Source: Antedon mediterranea | Taxonomy: Eukaryota; Echinodermata; Crinoidea; Comatulida; Antedonidae | DNA length: 64,000 nucleotides | Assembly: GCF_964355755.1 (NCBI RefSeq) | Contig: NC_092671.1 | Span: 19,370,001-19,434,000, forward strand | Reading direction: 5' to 3' | Shown: positions 23,326-35,300 of the stretch, one piece after another | How positions within the stretch are numbered: position 1 is the stretch's first letter | How the letters are laid out: each line of letters begins with the position of its first letter | Program-made: the position numbers and the translations under genes | Notes under the pieces: generated by a model | Told to the model about the DNA's origin: nothing | The model's database searches: none | Seen by the model: only the letters and a program-made list of their open reading frames with translations

Positions 23326-24623
23326 TTTTTCAATAAGCGAGCAGCGTTTTTTGTAAGAAATATTTCTTGTTTATTATTGCAACGCAATCTTCATTCATGA
23401 TTCGTTTTACCAGAGATTGTCGTCAATTGTCAGTTTTTCAAAATGTTTGTTTTGGTAACTAGGATTTTTTATGAATAAAATAAAAATTAGGAGTATAGAC
23501 GACGGATGACCTACAATGGAAGAACGTATCTTTGATGAGCAATTCAGTATCTTAGTTTTTCACACAAACAAAAGATGTGGTAATTTGACTTGAAAACTTT
23601 GATTGTAAAATTTGGTTTTTTTTTTAAACCTTTTAAAGACATTTTCATTTATATTATTTTGTATTTATCTCTATGGGACATACTCAATTAATTTTTTTAT
23701 TTTTGACCTATAACCTGATGATTAGTCAAAGATATGCCTACAGTTACTCTTGTGAATCTATAACGGCAGCATTATGCAGATCCAGAACTTCAAACACATA
23801 TAATATTAATAATCTGTAAAATATAGATATTAACAATTCGTTTTATGTTAGCAGTCAAGAGGAGTGTGCACCACAAGCGCACCCCTGGATCCGCCCTGAT
23901 TACAACTTAAATCAGATATCGATGAGTTTAATTAGAAAAATAACTATACCATTGTTGATTTCATTTATGTTACTGGAGAGCATGGTGAGAGTTAGATAAT
24001 AAATGTAATTTAAGCACCATTTCAATTGGTATTTCACATTTAAATTTGGATCAATATACTCAGATCAATACATTTACAGTATATATTTCTGTTTTTTAAT
24101 TTATTATTTAACATTGTATAGGAACTTAATTTCATTATCATCATTTCATCTTTTATAACAATTTTGATAGATTATATTATTATGTATATGATTCAATAAA
24201 ATAATTTTCGCTTAGGCCCTATATACAAATATGTGGTTTACTTTCTTCCATTAAGGAAATATTTGTTATAAAAGTAACAAAATGACATGTTGGAATGAAA
24301 ACCCAAACTGAATGGTAAAATTATGGCAAAATAATGATCGCATAAAAAGAATATTTTTGTAGCACTAATCAATAAAGTTAATACAAGTGAATGTTATATT
24401 GAATATGTTGAAGCAATAATGGTGAAATTATTTATTTATTACATCATATACTTATTTAAACAAGTATAAATCGTAGAACAGTAATGATTATTGATCGGTC
24501 AATTGTTATGTACTCAGTATAGGCCTACAGTTTTACATCATTTTGTATAAAAAATTACTGTATATTCAATTCTCCTGAAAAAAGTTATTTTTTAAACAAA
24601 TTTGTATTACACTCAAGTGTCAG

Positions 24624-24739
24624 GGAAGAAGAAAGCTGGAAGAATTTTATTTGGATCTGCCACTGTACAAGAAATTGCGACAAATTATCCATCTCTTAAC
24701 ACTGTAGAAGTTTGGAGAGGGCCGTGGCTTCTAGAATCG
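24624..24739 (+). CDS. Possible orphan exon, unidentified protein
   Basis: After a CAAGTGTCAG acceptor-like site, an open frame reads KKKAGRILFGSATVQEIA, then NTVEVWRGPWLLES, and stops at a GTAAGC donor. It is open about 15 codons upstream and 12 downstream. Its composition is protein-like, unlike the surrounding AT-rich DNA, but I recognise no family and see no partner exons. It could be an exon of a plus-strand gene, a decayed gene or a transposon-borne sequence. Confidence 0.25.
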
Positions 24740-25167
24740 GTAAGCTGTTGGAAAATAACAAAATACGAAATATAATATGTGACTTGTTGCTTTATTTATC
24801 TTCCTTTTTCTTATCTTTCTTTTAGGTACATGCAAGTAGACATAAAAAAACATAATGTAGACATGAATATATTTTTTTTACATTAATAATAATTAATTAA
24901 GTTACTCTTGTTCATATGCAAATTAACCATATTTATAGTACAAACATGATTTGTGTTAAAAATAATATAGTTTAATAATAGTTTATCTAAAGGACTAGAC
25001 AATTGAAATGCTTGCATAATTCAGCCTACAAAGAGGACTAATTTAATCCAACATAAAATAATTGCACCTTTGAAATTTATTGTCAGTGAAAATGATCACT
25101 TGTAAATCATGTACTATGATTGCGAAACAGTTTTAGGCAAAATAAGAATAAATATATATTATTATAT

Positions 25168-25330
25168 AAATAAATAAAATAACAGCAGAAAACTTGGTTA
25201 CTTCATTGTTTTAATCACAAATTTGTTTCGTACTGAATTATGCAAGCTACATGCTGGTCGTACGAAACAAATTTGTAGTGATTAAAACAATGAAGTAACC
25301 AAGTTTTCTGCTGTTATTTTATTTATTTAT
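25168..25330. repeat. Large hairpin, roughly 65-bp arms
   Basis: Arms at about 25168-25233 and 25259-25330 are reverse complements apart from a 2-nt bulge (AATCACAAATTTG versus AATCACTACAAATTTG). The loop is about 25 nt. The arms contain AGCAGAAAACTTGGTTACTT. The near identity points to a recent inverted duplication or fold-back insertion. Confidence 0.85.
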
Positions 25331-26308
25331 TTATGCTCTACCTTGGTATTGAGCACTCTATCCTAACGGTCTGATAATTTCAACCTCAATATATTATTAC
25401 ATATATATATATTAGTGTTCCGTTTGACATAATTATGTTGTCCTTATTTTAGTAACATTAAATGAAACAAGTTATAAAAAATAATATAAAACATATTATG
25501 ATAGTATGCTACAGTACCTGAGTTGATCTGTTTTATATACTATTGTACTAAAGACTTGGCTTTTACTAATTAATAGATGTCAAGGAATCTCATTTCAGAG
25601 TTTAACAATAAATTCTTTAGCTAAAGTCTACCTTTGTTTGTAACACATGGCATCCAAAATCAAGCATAAATTAGAAAGATTGGGTTATAACCAAACATGG
25701 GATTATAGTGGGTTCAATCCAGTAATAAGGATAGCAGTAACATTAAAACAAAACAATATTGATACTGAAATATAAACAGTTTAGTAAGATTGTTACAATA
25801 TTTAGATACAAAATTCAAACATAAACATTTTTTAAAACTACTATTGAATATTAAGTGCCCAAATGTTTGTGCTATATGGATAATTAGAAATATTATATAT
25901 GTTTTGTTAGGAAAAAACATGAATTTGAATATATATCTGGAATTAAGCAAGTTTAAAATGTGAGGAAACCATGTGTTGTGATAATGTTTAGACTACAGGG
26001 ATAAAATACTTTGAAAGAAGCTATAATGTGAAGTGGAGACTTAAGAAAACTTAAATACTTACTAATTGTTTATATTTTAAAATAATTTTTTTTTGGACAA
26101 GTGAACATTTTTAAAAATATTGGAAGTTTGCATTAAAATTCATCATTGTCCCTTCTATAGTACCTAGCACCCTTTACACTTAACAAATAATTTTTATTGC
26201 TGTTTTTATATACTTCAAAAGGAATATCTTCTAATTCATGCGTTACATTATCATCATTTTTTGTTGTTGTTCTTAACTATCTGGATAACAAGCAGTGGTC
26301 GCAGTTAA

Positions 26309-29300
26309 CTACAGATTGCGCTGCATCTCAAAACCTTTAGTACCGTCTGGGCCACGTGGTTGCCTGGTGACAATAAATCGAGGGCCATTGTCCTCCAGCG
26401 ATAAGTTTGTTTTTAATTTATGCACCAGATGTTCAGGTCTCTGGCGACTACTGAAAAGAACAATCAAAAATATGTAGTAAAAATAAAGTATTGAATACAT
26501 ACATATTATTTAAACACAGTACACCTGAAGTATCTAATAATATAATAATACAAAGATAATTAAGCTTGGTTCACACTCGGACACAATGTAACATAGGTAC
26601 AATGCAAGCGAGTTGACCAATCACAAGTCACAGTTTGGTGGTCCATCGCATTGTGTCAACAGGGTTATATCCTTGTGTTGGGTACAAGTTTAAGGACTGG
26701 GAGAACCTGTTTAACAACCTTACGACATATAGTACAAAAATATACATATACCTCAGTTTATTCCAACAGGGTTTTAAGATTTAAAAAAATCTATTTTAAC
26801 TTTATACAGTGTCAGAACTTAAGCAAGTGTTTACCTTAGTCTGCGAACGTTGACAGCACTATATCGTCCATTCTGTTGATTACGTATCATCACAAACTCA
26901 ACCTCATCTCCAACTTGTAGGTCTATCCCATCCTGAACCTCACTCATGTGGAAAAACAACTTCTTGCCTTCTTCCATCTCATAGTCAATAAATCCATACT
27001 GAAAAAGACAAGCAAAATGACTAAAACTAATTCAATGTAAATTCTGGGTTACAGTATGTTGAATGTTATAATATAAGTAACATCAATGTTTATACAGAGT
27101 TTTTGTATTAGGACAGGAAAATTATATTATATGGTCTCATCATTTTGCTGCATGATTTGGGTAAAATTTATCTTCCATATTAATCTGATGTTTTTTTTTA
27201 TATAATCTTAATGTTTTTCTGTTATGTTCCTGTGTACATTTAACTTGTCTTTGTTATCCTGCATGCATTTGCTTCCTTTCAAATATTGACATGTCACATA
27301 ATATATTTATGTAGCAATACTTGTAATTTAAATTTATATTTTTTCTAATTTAAATTTGATTATGCAGCTCTGCTTATTTCTCAGGTCTCAGGTCCCCAAT
27401 TATGAAACAACCTAAATGGTACTTTAAAAAAAAACAATGTCATTTCCTTTATTTTCTTTTTCAAATCACTAAAAGTCCACTTTATTTCAAATTATTTATT
27501 TTATATTCTATTTATTATAGTTTTATTCTGTTATACAATAATATTTGCTATTTATGTATGTGTTCATTCTTATACGTCAAGTTATCGTTTTATCTGTATG
27601 TTTACCAAATATAAGGTCTAACAGGACAAGAAAGTGTTTTTTCTTTATTTTATTTCGGATTTATCTTGACCATATTGAAATAGATTTTTTCAACTCAAGG
27701 GGCACAGGACATAAGTATGAGGCGTCCTAGATCATCTAGTCCTGCACTATTACATTAACCTGGGTAAGTCATGTTTTGTGAAATAGAGAAGAAAAATATC
27801 AGATTTTTATTGTCAGTATTTCTTTTATACAAAGATGCAAGAATATGCATATGAGAATAGATAACGAGAACAATATCTATTAATCATGTCATTACTTAAA
27901 ACAAAATACACACCTGTCCTTTGAGTGAGTCCACTTTACTGCGAATAAACTTCCTAAGCGCAGTGATGTTGCAAGCCCATTCTCTGTCATCTGTCTTTGA
28001 GACACCAATCTGGAATCGGATCTTATCACCAGCTTGCAGAAACTCATGTTTGTCTGTCAGGCTAGTGATGCAGTATGGGTAAACATCTCCTTCGGTCTCA
28101 TCTACAGAAAGTAGAAAAAGGGTTCAATGTTTAAATCATACGTAGTAATACCTAGTCTACATTCACCAGAGTTCCTAATTTTTAGTCTATGCCACAAATT
28201 GTTGGTGTAATTTTATTTTTTAATTAATGTTTTATATATAAATCCAAAGGCAAATTACTGAAAAAATGACAATGCTGTGGGTATCAGTGGCTGGATCTCA
28301 ATGGAGATACAAAAAAAAAAGCGAAAAGCTAAATCAAAACGATAAAGTAAAACAGCCAGAAAAGTTAGCAGAGCTTTCGGGCAACACTAGCCTCATCAGT
28401 GCAAGTGAAGGAATTTGGATAACGTCATAATGTTTTATATATACTGTATATATATATTTTCTCTTTGTTTTTTTAAACAAATTGTGTACTATTTAAGTTA
28501 ACCATGGCCTTGTAGAAGTGTGTTATATTATTATTATTCTGAATTGACTTACACCAACAAATTGTGTACTATTTAAAGATATATTGTCCCCCTAAAAAAA
28601 TATTTTTTTAAAATTTTTTTGTTGAATATGTTATTTTAATGTCACATAATAGTTATTTACTCTCACAAAAAATTGGGTCTGAAAAAAATTTATTTACCTG
28701 AGAAAAATGTAATTTAAAGCAAAAAATGGTCAAATTGTCTGGAAGACAATGAGTTTTTGAGTAATTTAACTGTTTATTTTGTCTTTTTATAGGTGAAATA
28801 ATTTTTTTCCCCCGTTTTTTTTCTTATGGATGTGAACAACTTCATTAAAACTGCAAAATGGCCTATTCAAAGTCCGATTTTAAAAATCTTTATTTTTCAT
28901 GATTTTGGGGGACAATACATCTTTAAGTTAACCATGGCCTTGTAGAAGTGTGTTATATTATTATTATTCTGAATTGACTTACACCAACAAATTGTGTACT
29001 ATTTAAGTTAACCATGGCCTTGTAGAAGTGTGTTATATTATTATTATTCTGAATTGACTTACACCAACAAATTGTGTACTATTTAAGTTAACCATGGCCT
29101 TGTAGAAGTGTGTTATATTATTATTATTCTGAATTGACTTACACCAACAAATTGTGTACTATTTAAGTTAACCATGGCCTTGTAGAAGTGTGTTATATTA
29201 TTATTATTCTGAATTGACTTACACCAACAAATTGTGTACTATTTAAGTTAACCATGGCCTTGTAGAAGTGTGTTATATTATTATTATTCTGAATTGACTT

Positions 29301-32300
29301 ACACCAACAAATTGTGTACTATTTAAGTTAACCATGGCCTTGTAGAAGTGTGTTATATTATTATTATTCTGAATTGACTTACACCAACAAATTGTTACAA
29401 TAATTTTACAGAATTAAAATACTTTCACTCATACATACATACAATTTATATTGCGCCTTATCAACCAATTTTAAGGCGCATTACGGATAACTAAAACTAA
29501 ATTACATAGTTAAGCGTTGTCACAATGTAATCTAAACACAAAACTACATCTATGTAATCTTCTCTTGAGAGGTCTGTAAATATTACAAAATTTGTCATCG
29601 ATGTAACCCAGAAAAGGGAAAGGTACAAAGGTAACGATTTGTTACAACATATTTTTTAAGATTTGTGTATGTGTAAATCAGATATTAGCACATTATATGG
29701 TAATGATATGCATGGTACACATTTAAACAAAAACTGACATTCACAAATTCATTCAATTAAAGTTACAGTAGAATTATAAAAGGTTCACCCAAAAAACAGT
29801 TTGCAAAAACCGTTTACAAAAACAAAATAAACCTTAATGAAAAAATGGTAAAACAAAGTAGACCTGAACCTACCCTCGTGTATCACCTGAACCAGGCCTT
29901 CGTACTCTTCTTGTTGTGGATCAATATTGCGTAGAGGTCGTACTACTTGACCTAGTTCTACGTCTGTCCGCACAATTTCTCCTGGTAGAGTACCTTTGTT
30001 AAGCTTCTTAATGTTCTCGGCATGAACACGGTTGCTACGACGTACAACTACAAATGACACTTCGTCTCCTAGCTCAAATTCATTTACTTCGCCACAAACC
30101 TCACTAGCAAGGAAAATTATAATAAACAACTGTAATAATCTAGTAACCATAACAAATTAAGAAACTTTTTGAAAAAAGTGACCTGAATTTGATAGCATTA
30201 ATAGCAATAGTTTTGTAACTAAAACCAGATTACATAAAGGGTCAAATAATCATTATTAATATATTATTAATATTTAAATAATATGTGGGAAATATGGTAC
30301 ACTAGGAACAACTTTGGTACCATTGGGACCTTATTATAACAATTTTATATCTGCTTTCAGTGAATGAAAGAAAAATACATTGCATATTTGTATGCTTGCT
30401 TTCTTTCATCACATTATTTCAATAATAAATCACAGAAATTGTAGTGCTTTGGTTTGGCTTATATCGACCTAACAGTGCATTATTAACTTTGTTTATTTCA
30501 GAAGTCATATACATTCAAACAAATAGCAAGAAGCCCTAAAAAAATTACTGTAGAAAAAATTACCTGCAGGTCTTATACATACGACTTCTCCACTCTATTA
30601 TACATCTAAAGAGTAAAATTTGTTTTTTAAACAAAATATTACCTGTATCTAAAGAAGACCTCCCTATCATGTTGTTCTGTTTCTATAAATCCAAAGCTAT
30701 CTTTTAACACTGACAAGTAGCCATACTTGATGGTCTCCTCAGCACGATTCATTACAACCACGTTTACAGCTGTTTGTGTGTTGTCTTTCTTGATCTCAGC
30801 AAGATTAAACTCAACCTAAAAACACATTTTATTAGTTAAAATGTAATAACATATGATTAAAAAATACATGAATCAGTATTGTAACACAGGTTGGTTAGTT
30901 AGTTGGTTAGTTTTTTAATGCTGTTCAGTTCTATTTTTTGCTTCTATTGCCTATGACGCCTTTTAAAAACAATATTGTGCAATATGAGGCTGGTTAAATG
31001 CACAACCTGTTCTACTCTGTTTCGAGCACAGATTTTTTTTTTTAATGGAAGCAGTGAATTAAAGTTTACATCTTGTATTCAGGAATGAGGAGAGGCTGAG
31101 CTTCATAAAATATTTTCTTCAGTAAACTCATAAAATAAAATTGGTGTTTGTGTTTATTTATAATTGTACAATTGTACATACCTCATCACCAATGTTGGGT
31201 GGTGTACGTATATCTGTATCTTTAGCATGATAATTAACGGTTTGTTTCTTGCCATTCAATTGGTAACTTATCAATCCACGGTCAAGTTCTTTATCTTTTG
31301 AGTTTTTACCTGGACTTTTACCCCACTGTAAATTTAAAATACATAACTTTAAATATTAATAGCCATACAATAAGACTGATCCAAACCTTTTTTGCACTGT
31401 AATGCCTAAGTCATGACATTGATAAACCTAGCTTTGTTGATATAAATTTGTTTAAATATCAAGAACAGCACAATGTCTAGTAAAGGCAAGGCAAGTGATG
31501 TTCCTTGATCACAGACTCCAACCTCCTCTGGGAAGGAGGATTTTCTGTGAGCCCCGGCTAATAGGCAAGGATCATGCTAATGGTTAAATTGCATGGCTGA
31601 ATCTTCCCTTGTATAATTTCTCAAATATTGACAGGGTTGAAGGACATGGTTCAAATTATAGCTGTATCTATAGTTAAACATCTAAAACCGATTTAAACAG
31701 AAATAAAATATATCTTTACCAAGTTTGCTGGCACTTTTTCTACAGTGCCTTGTACACGTTCCGGTTGAATGATCTCAAAACATACAGATCCCTTTGGAAG
31801 AAGCTTGATACGTACAGCAATCTGACGCTTAGGTGAATTTGGGTCCTAAAAGCATTAACAAATAATATAACAAGATGAATATACTTTAAACATTGACTGC
31901 TAATTTTTTAAGTTTTTGAAAAATGTTTTTAAGATCTGTTCTCTATTATGGTTTATGAGGAACCAATAAAATAGAATTCTTTCAAAATATTGTATTAAAA
32001 CTATGCTTTCATTTGAATTAGAAACAGACCCTTATATGCTGTGATATGAGCCAGTCACATTATTTGTTTAATATATCAATACTATAGTAAGTTACCAACT
32101 ATAAAACGTGAAGCATATTCAACTTACTGGAATAACTGTGAATTCTACTTCATCAGATATATGAAGGTCACCCTAAAAAGAAAGAAAAGTTGAATCTCGA
32201 TATAATATCATATTTCATTTTGGAAAGACCCTCAGCGAAGTTATGACAACGTAAATTTAACATCTGCTCAATAAAGTTAAATATTCAGTCAGTAGACTTT

Positions 32301-35300
32301 TCAGTGGCTGTAAACCAGAGGCATTCAGACCACGTATTACACCATTGGTTCCAAAATTATTTCTTTCAGTACATCCCAAATACTACAGTATTAAAACAAA
32401 TTCAGAATTGGAAACCCATAGAAAAACAACACAACAGGCCAGCCTAAGGGCATCTAAGAGATAGTATACCATAAAATATTTTCAAACTAAAAACACTACC
32501 GATTCAAGTAGTTCACTGAAGTGGAAGAACATTCTTGGTTCACGGTTGACACATTTGATGAATCCAAAGCCTTCTTTTATAGCTGCAACTATACCCTGGA
32601 GAAACAATCATAAATTGAAGAAAAATACATCACAATACTTTACATTTATTGCACAACACTTTTCTATTTCCAGTATAAGCCTTTCTTTAGTTTATCTTTA
32701 TCTTAAATGTACCATATACAAATTAAGTTTTTGTTCAGGCTGTTAAGGTGGAAATCCAGCTAGAGAGCTACAGCAGTTTTGCTTCCTTGTCTTTTTCTGG
32801 CATATTTTGCAATTTTTGTGTTTTAAGTAGGTGATTTTAAAAGACTAAATCAAGAATGAATTAATTGATGAAGAACTTTTAGGGAAATTTATGCTAAATT
32901 AATGATTTATTTATTTTATTTATACTGGGTGACCTCTTCAGTCAAAAGACTGGTCTCCCAGAGGGCCCAGTTATGATGAGTGGTTGGTTGTAACAGTGGC
33001 TGTGTGAATGTGTGAGATATTTATTGGTAAATTTTTTGCTGCGTCAACACTGCCCAAAACAACAAACCATTTCTCTTTCTTCTTTGACAGCTTCAAAAGT
33101 GTCAATCATCAGTTTGATACTAGTTGCACGCTGTAGTAGATCTCGTTTATCTGTGGCAATCTGAAACTCTACAGTGTCATCCTCATTCAATGTGTAACTA
33201 CCAAATACATCTTTCTCTCCATAAGAAAGCTCTCTTTTCCTAGTAAAATGTAAAAGTGATAATTCAGAAAATCATCTATCTACAGAATAACTAACTGAAC
33301 TTTTGAAAATTAAAAAAACTATAATATAAAAATTGAAAATTGAAAGTGGGCTTGAAAATGTCTACATTTTTTATTTACTCATACACTCATTACAAAACTA
33401 AAGAGGCTAATCTAAAGCCTGCTTTTGGTGATTGGCTCAATTCCACCTTAACTGCAATACATTTTGTGGAGAGACTAACAAATACTTACTTCTTATTTAT
33501 AGACAAACTACTGTAGTAAATATAAGTACAGTATTTAACTTACAAAGTGTTTTAGCTTTGACAGAGGAATGAAATAACCAAGAAACATTAACAAAGAAAT
33601 TAAAAGTTTATTGAAACTACTTTTGGATTATAAGGCTATACATTATTCAAAAGCCAACACATGCGATTCCTTAAAAAGGAAGTATGTAGGTATAACTTTG
33701 CTAATGAATACAAATTCTTCTTACCCTCCATCAGGAGTTTCAAATATGAGTTTTCCTGGAAATGGTTCAGTCTGACGTCGATTGCTGAATCGTGGTATAA
33801 CTTTTGAAATGTTACCAATATAAGATTCATCTGAAATTTCTTCAAACACTACAGTGCCAGGTGGAAGCTTTTTAATATTGATGGCTACTTCTTTATCCTA
33901 AAAATAAACAACTTTGTGCATTCAAATATATCTGTTTAATATTTCAAACAATTAAATGTCAATCAAAACTGAAATTAATATATGCCACTTACATTTCGAA
34001 CTGTAATATCATAATCAACATCATCTCCTAGAACTAGCTCATTTATATCTCCTTCAAATTCACTATAATGGAAAAAAATCTGAGAGAAACGCAATAAATA
34101 TAATAAAGAATACATTTTATGGATATTAAAAATCCTAAAACTTTCTAAATAAATTCAATACTATACAACATCAATTAGTTAATGTTGTGGCCATTGCCTA
34201 AACAAAATTAGGATTTTATGGGCAAAATATTAGTTACATAGTAATTTGCTTCCTTTGTTTTAATGTACAGGCAACCTATTTTGCATAATATTAAAGTTTT
34301 AGCTACTAAGAAAAAAGTGAAATTTTCATGTTAGTTAAATTGATTGCACTGTGCAAAATAGAAACTAAACTCATACAATTGGCTCTTGATAAGATATACA
34401 AAAACAAAATCAAAGGTTTAAATAAGAATCAATAAGGTATCTACTAACTTCTTTAACAACATCTGCTCTCTCTAGAAAACCAAAAGATTCTTTCATAGAA
34501 CAAACAATGCCCTGGTAACGAGGTGCAACAAAGGATTCTAGTAGAGTCATGTTACGGGCACGAACACTGCCATCTCTAAAGAGAAAAAGTAACATATTTG
34601 GCAGATATTATATTAGTGATTATTGTTTGAAAAAATAGAATTTTAAGAAGCAGATGAATTTATTGTGAAGGCAACAAAAATATTATCATAGAGCACTTAA
34701 TAGCAATGATAATATTGTAGAAAATGCTAAACAATGCATACTGGCCACCTGTTCTAGATCAACACTGATCATCTTAATTGCACTATTAATAAGCTGTAAG
34801 TTGCCAACAACTTCTTCAGTCTAGCTTGAATCTAGTCAATAGTGAATTAAACATTTTAAATTTCAAAAAATATGGTTTTACTTGAAACAAACCTTTTGTC
34901 TGTGGCAATGTTAAACAAAACTTTATCTTCTTTCTTTAACTTTGTGTCCTTAGTTTGAACATCATGAATCATATAATTCAAGAAAAAACATTCCTAAAAA
35001 TATAAGATAAAAATAGAAAAAATATTTGTACAGTTGTTTCTTAACCCTTATTCAGTTAAGTAGCTTATTGGACACAAATGCATTGCATAGACCCAATTCA
35101 CACATGTTTCACACAAAATGTTACATTGGTACCAAACTGTGAAAGCATTTTCATGTAAAATCTCTGAACAAGTTTGTAACCTCACACACATGCGCTTAAA
35201 TGTTAGTAGATTTCCCGGTGTTTATTTTAAGCACAAACAATTTACACGAATCACCATATATTCTAGAAATACCATAATTTTCAAAATGGACTATAGTAGA

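Larger units (their letters stand above)
22853..26308. other. Intergenic region between DCLK and CSDE1
   Basis: Includes a family-M3 MITE fragment (23195-23325), a possible orphan exon (24624-24739), a large hairpin (25168-25330) and the presumed CSDE1 3' UTR just right of 25.9 kb. The remainder (e.g. 23340-24600, 25340-26300) is AT-rich with nothing recognised. Confidence 0.4.
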
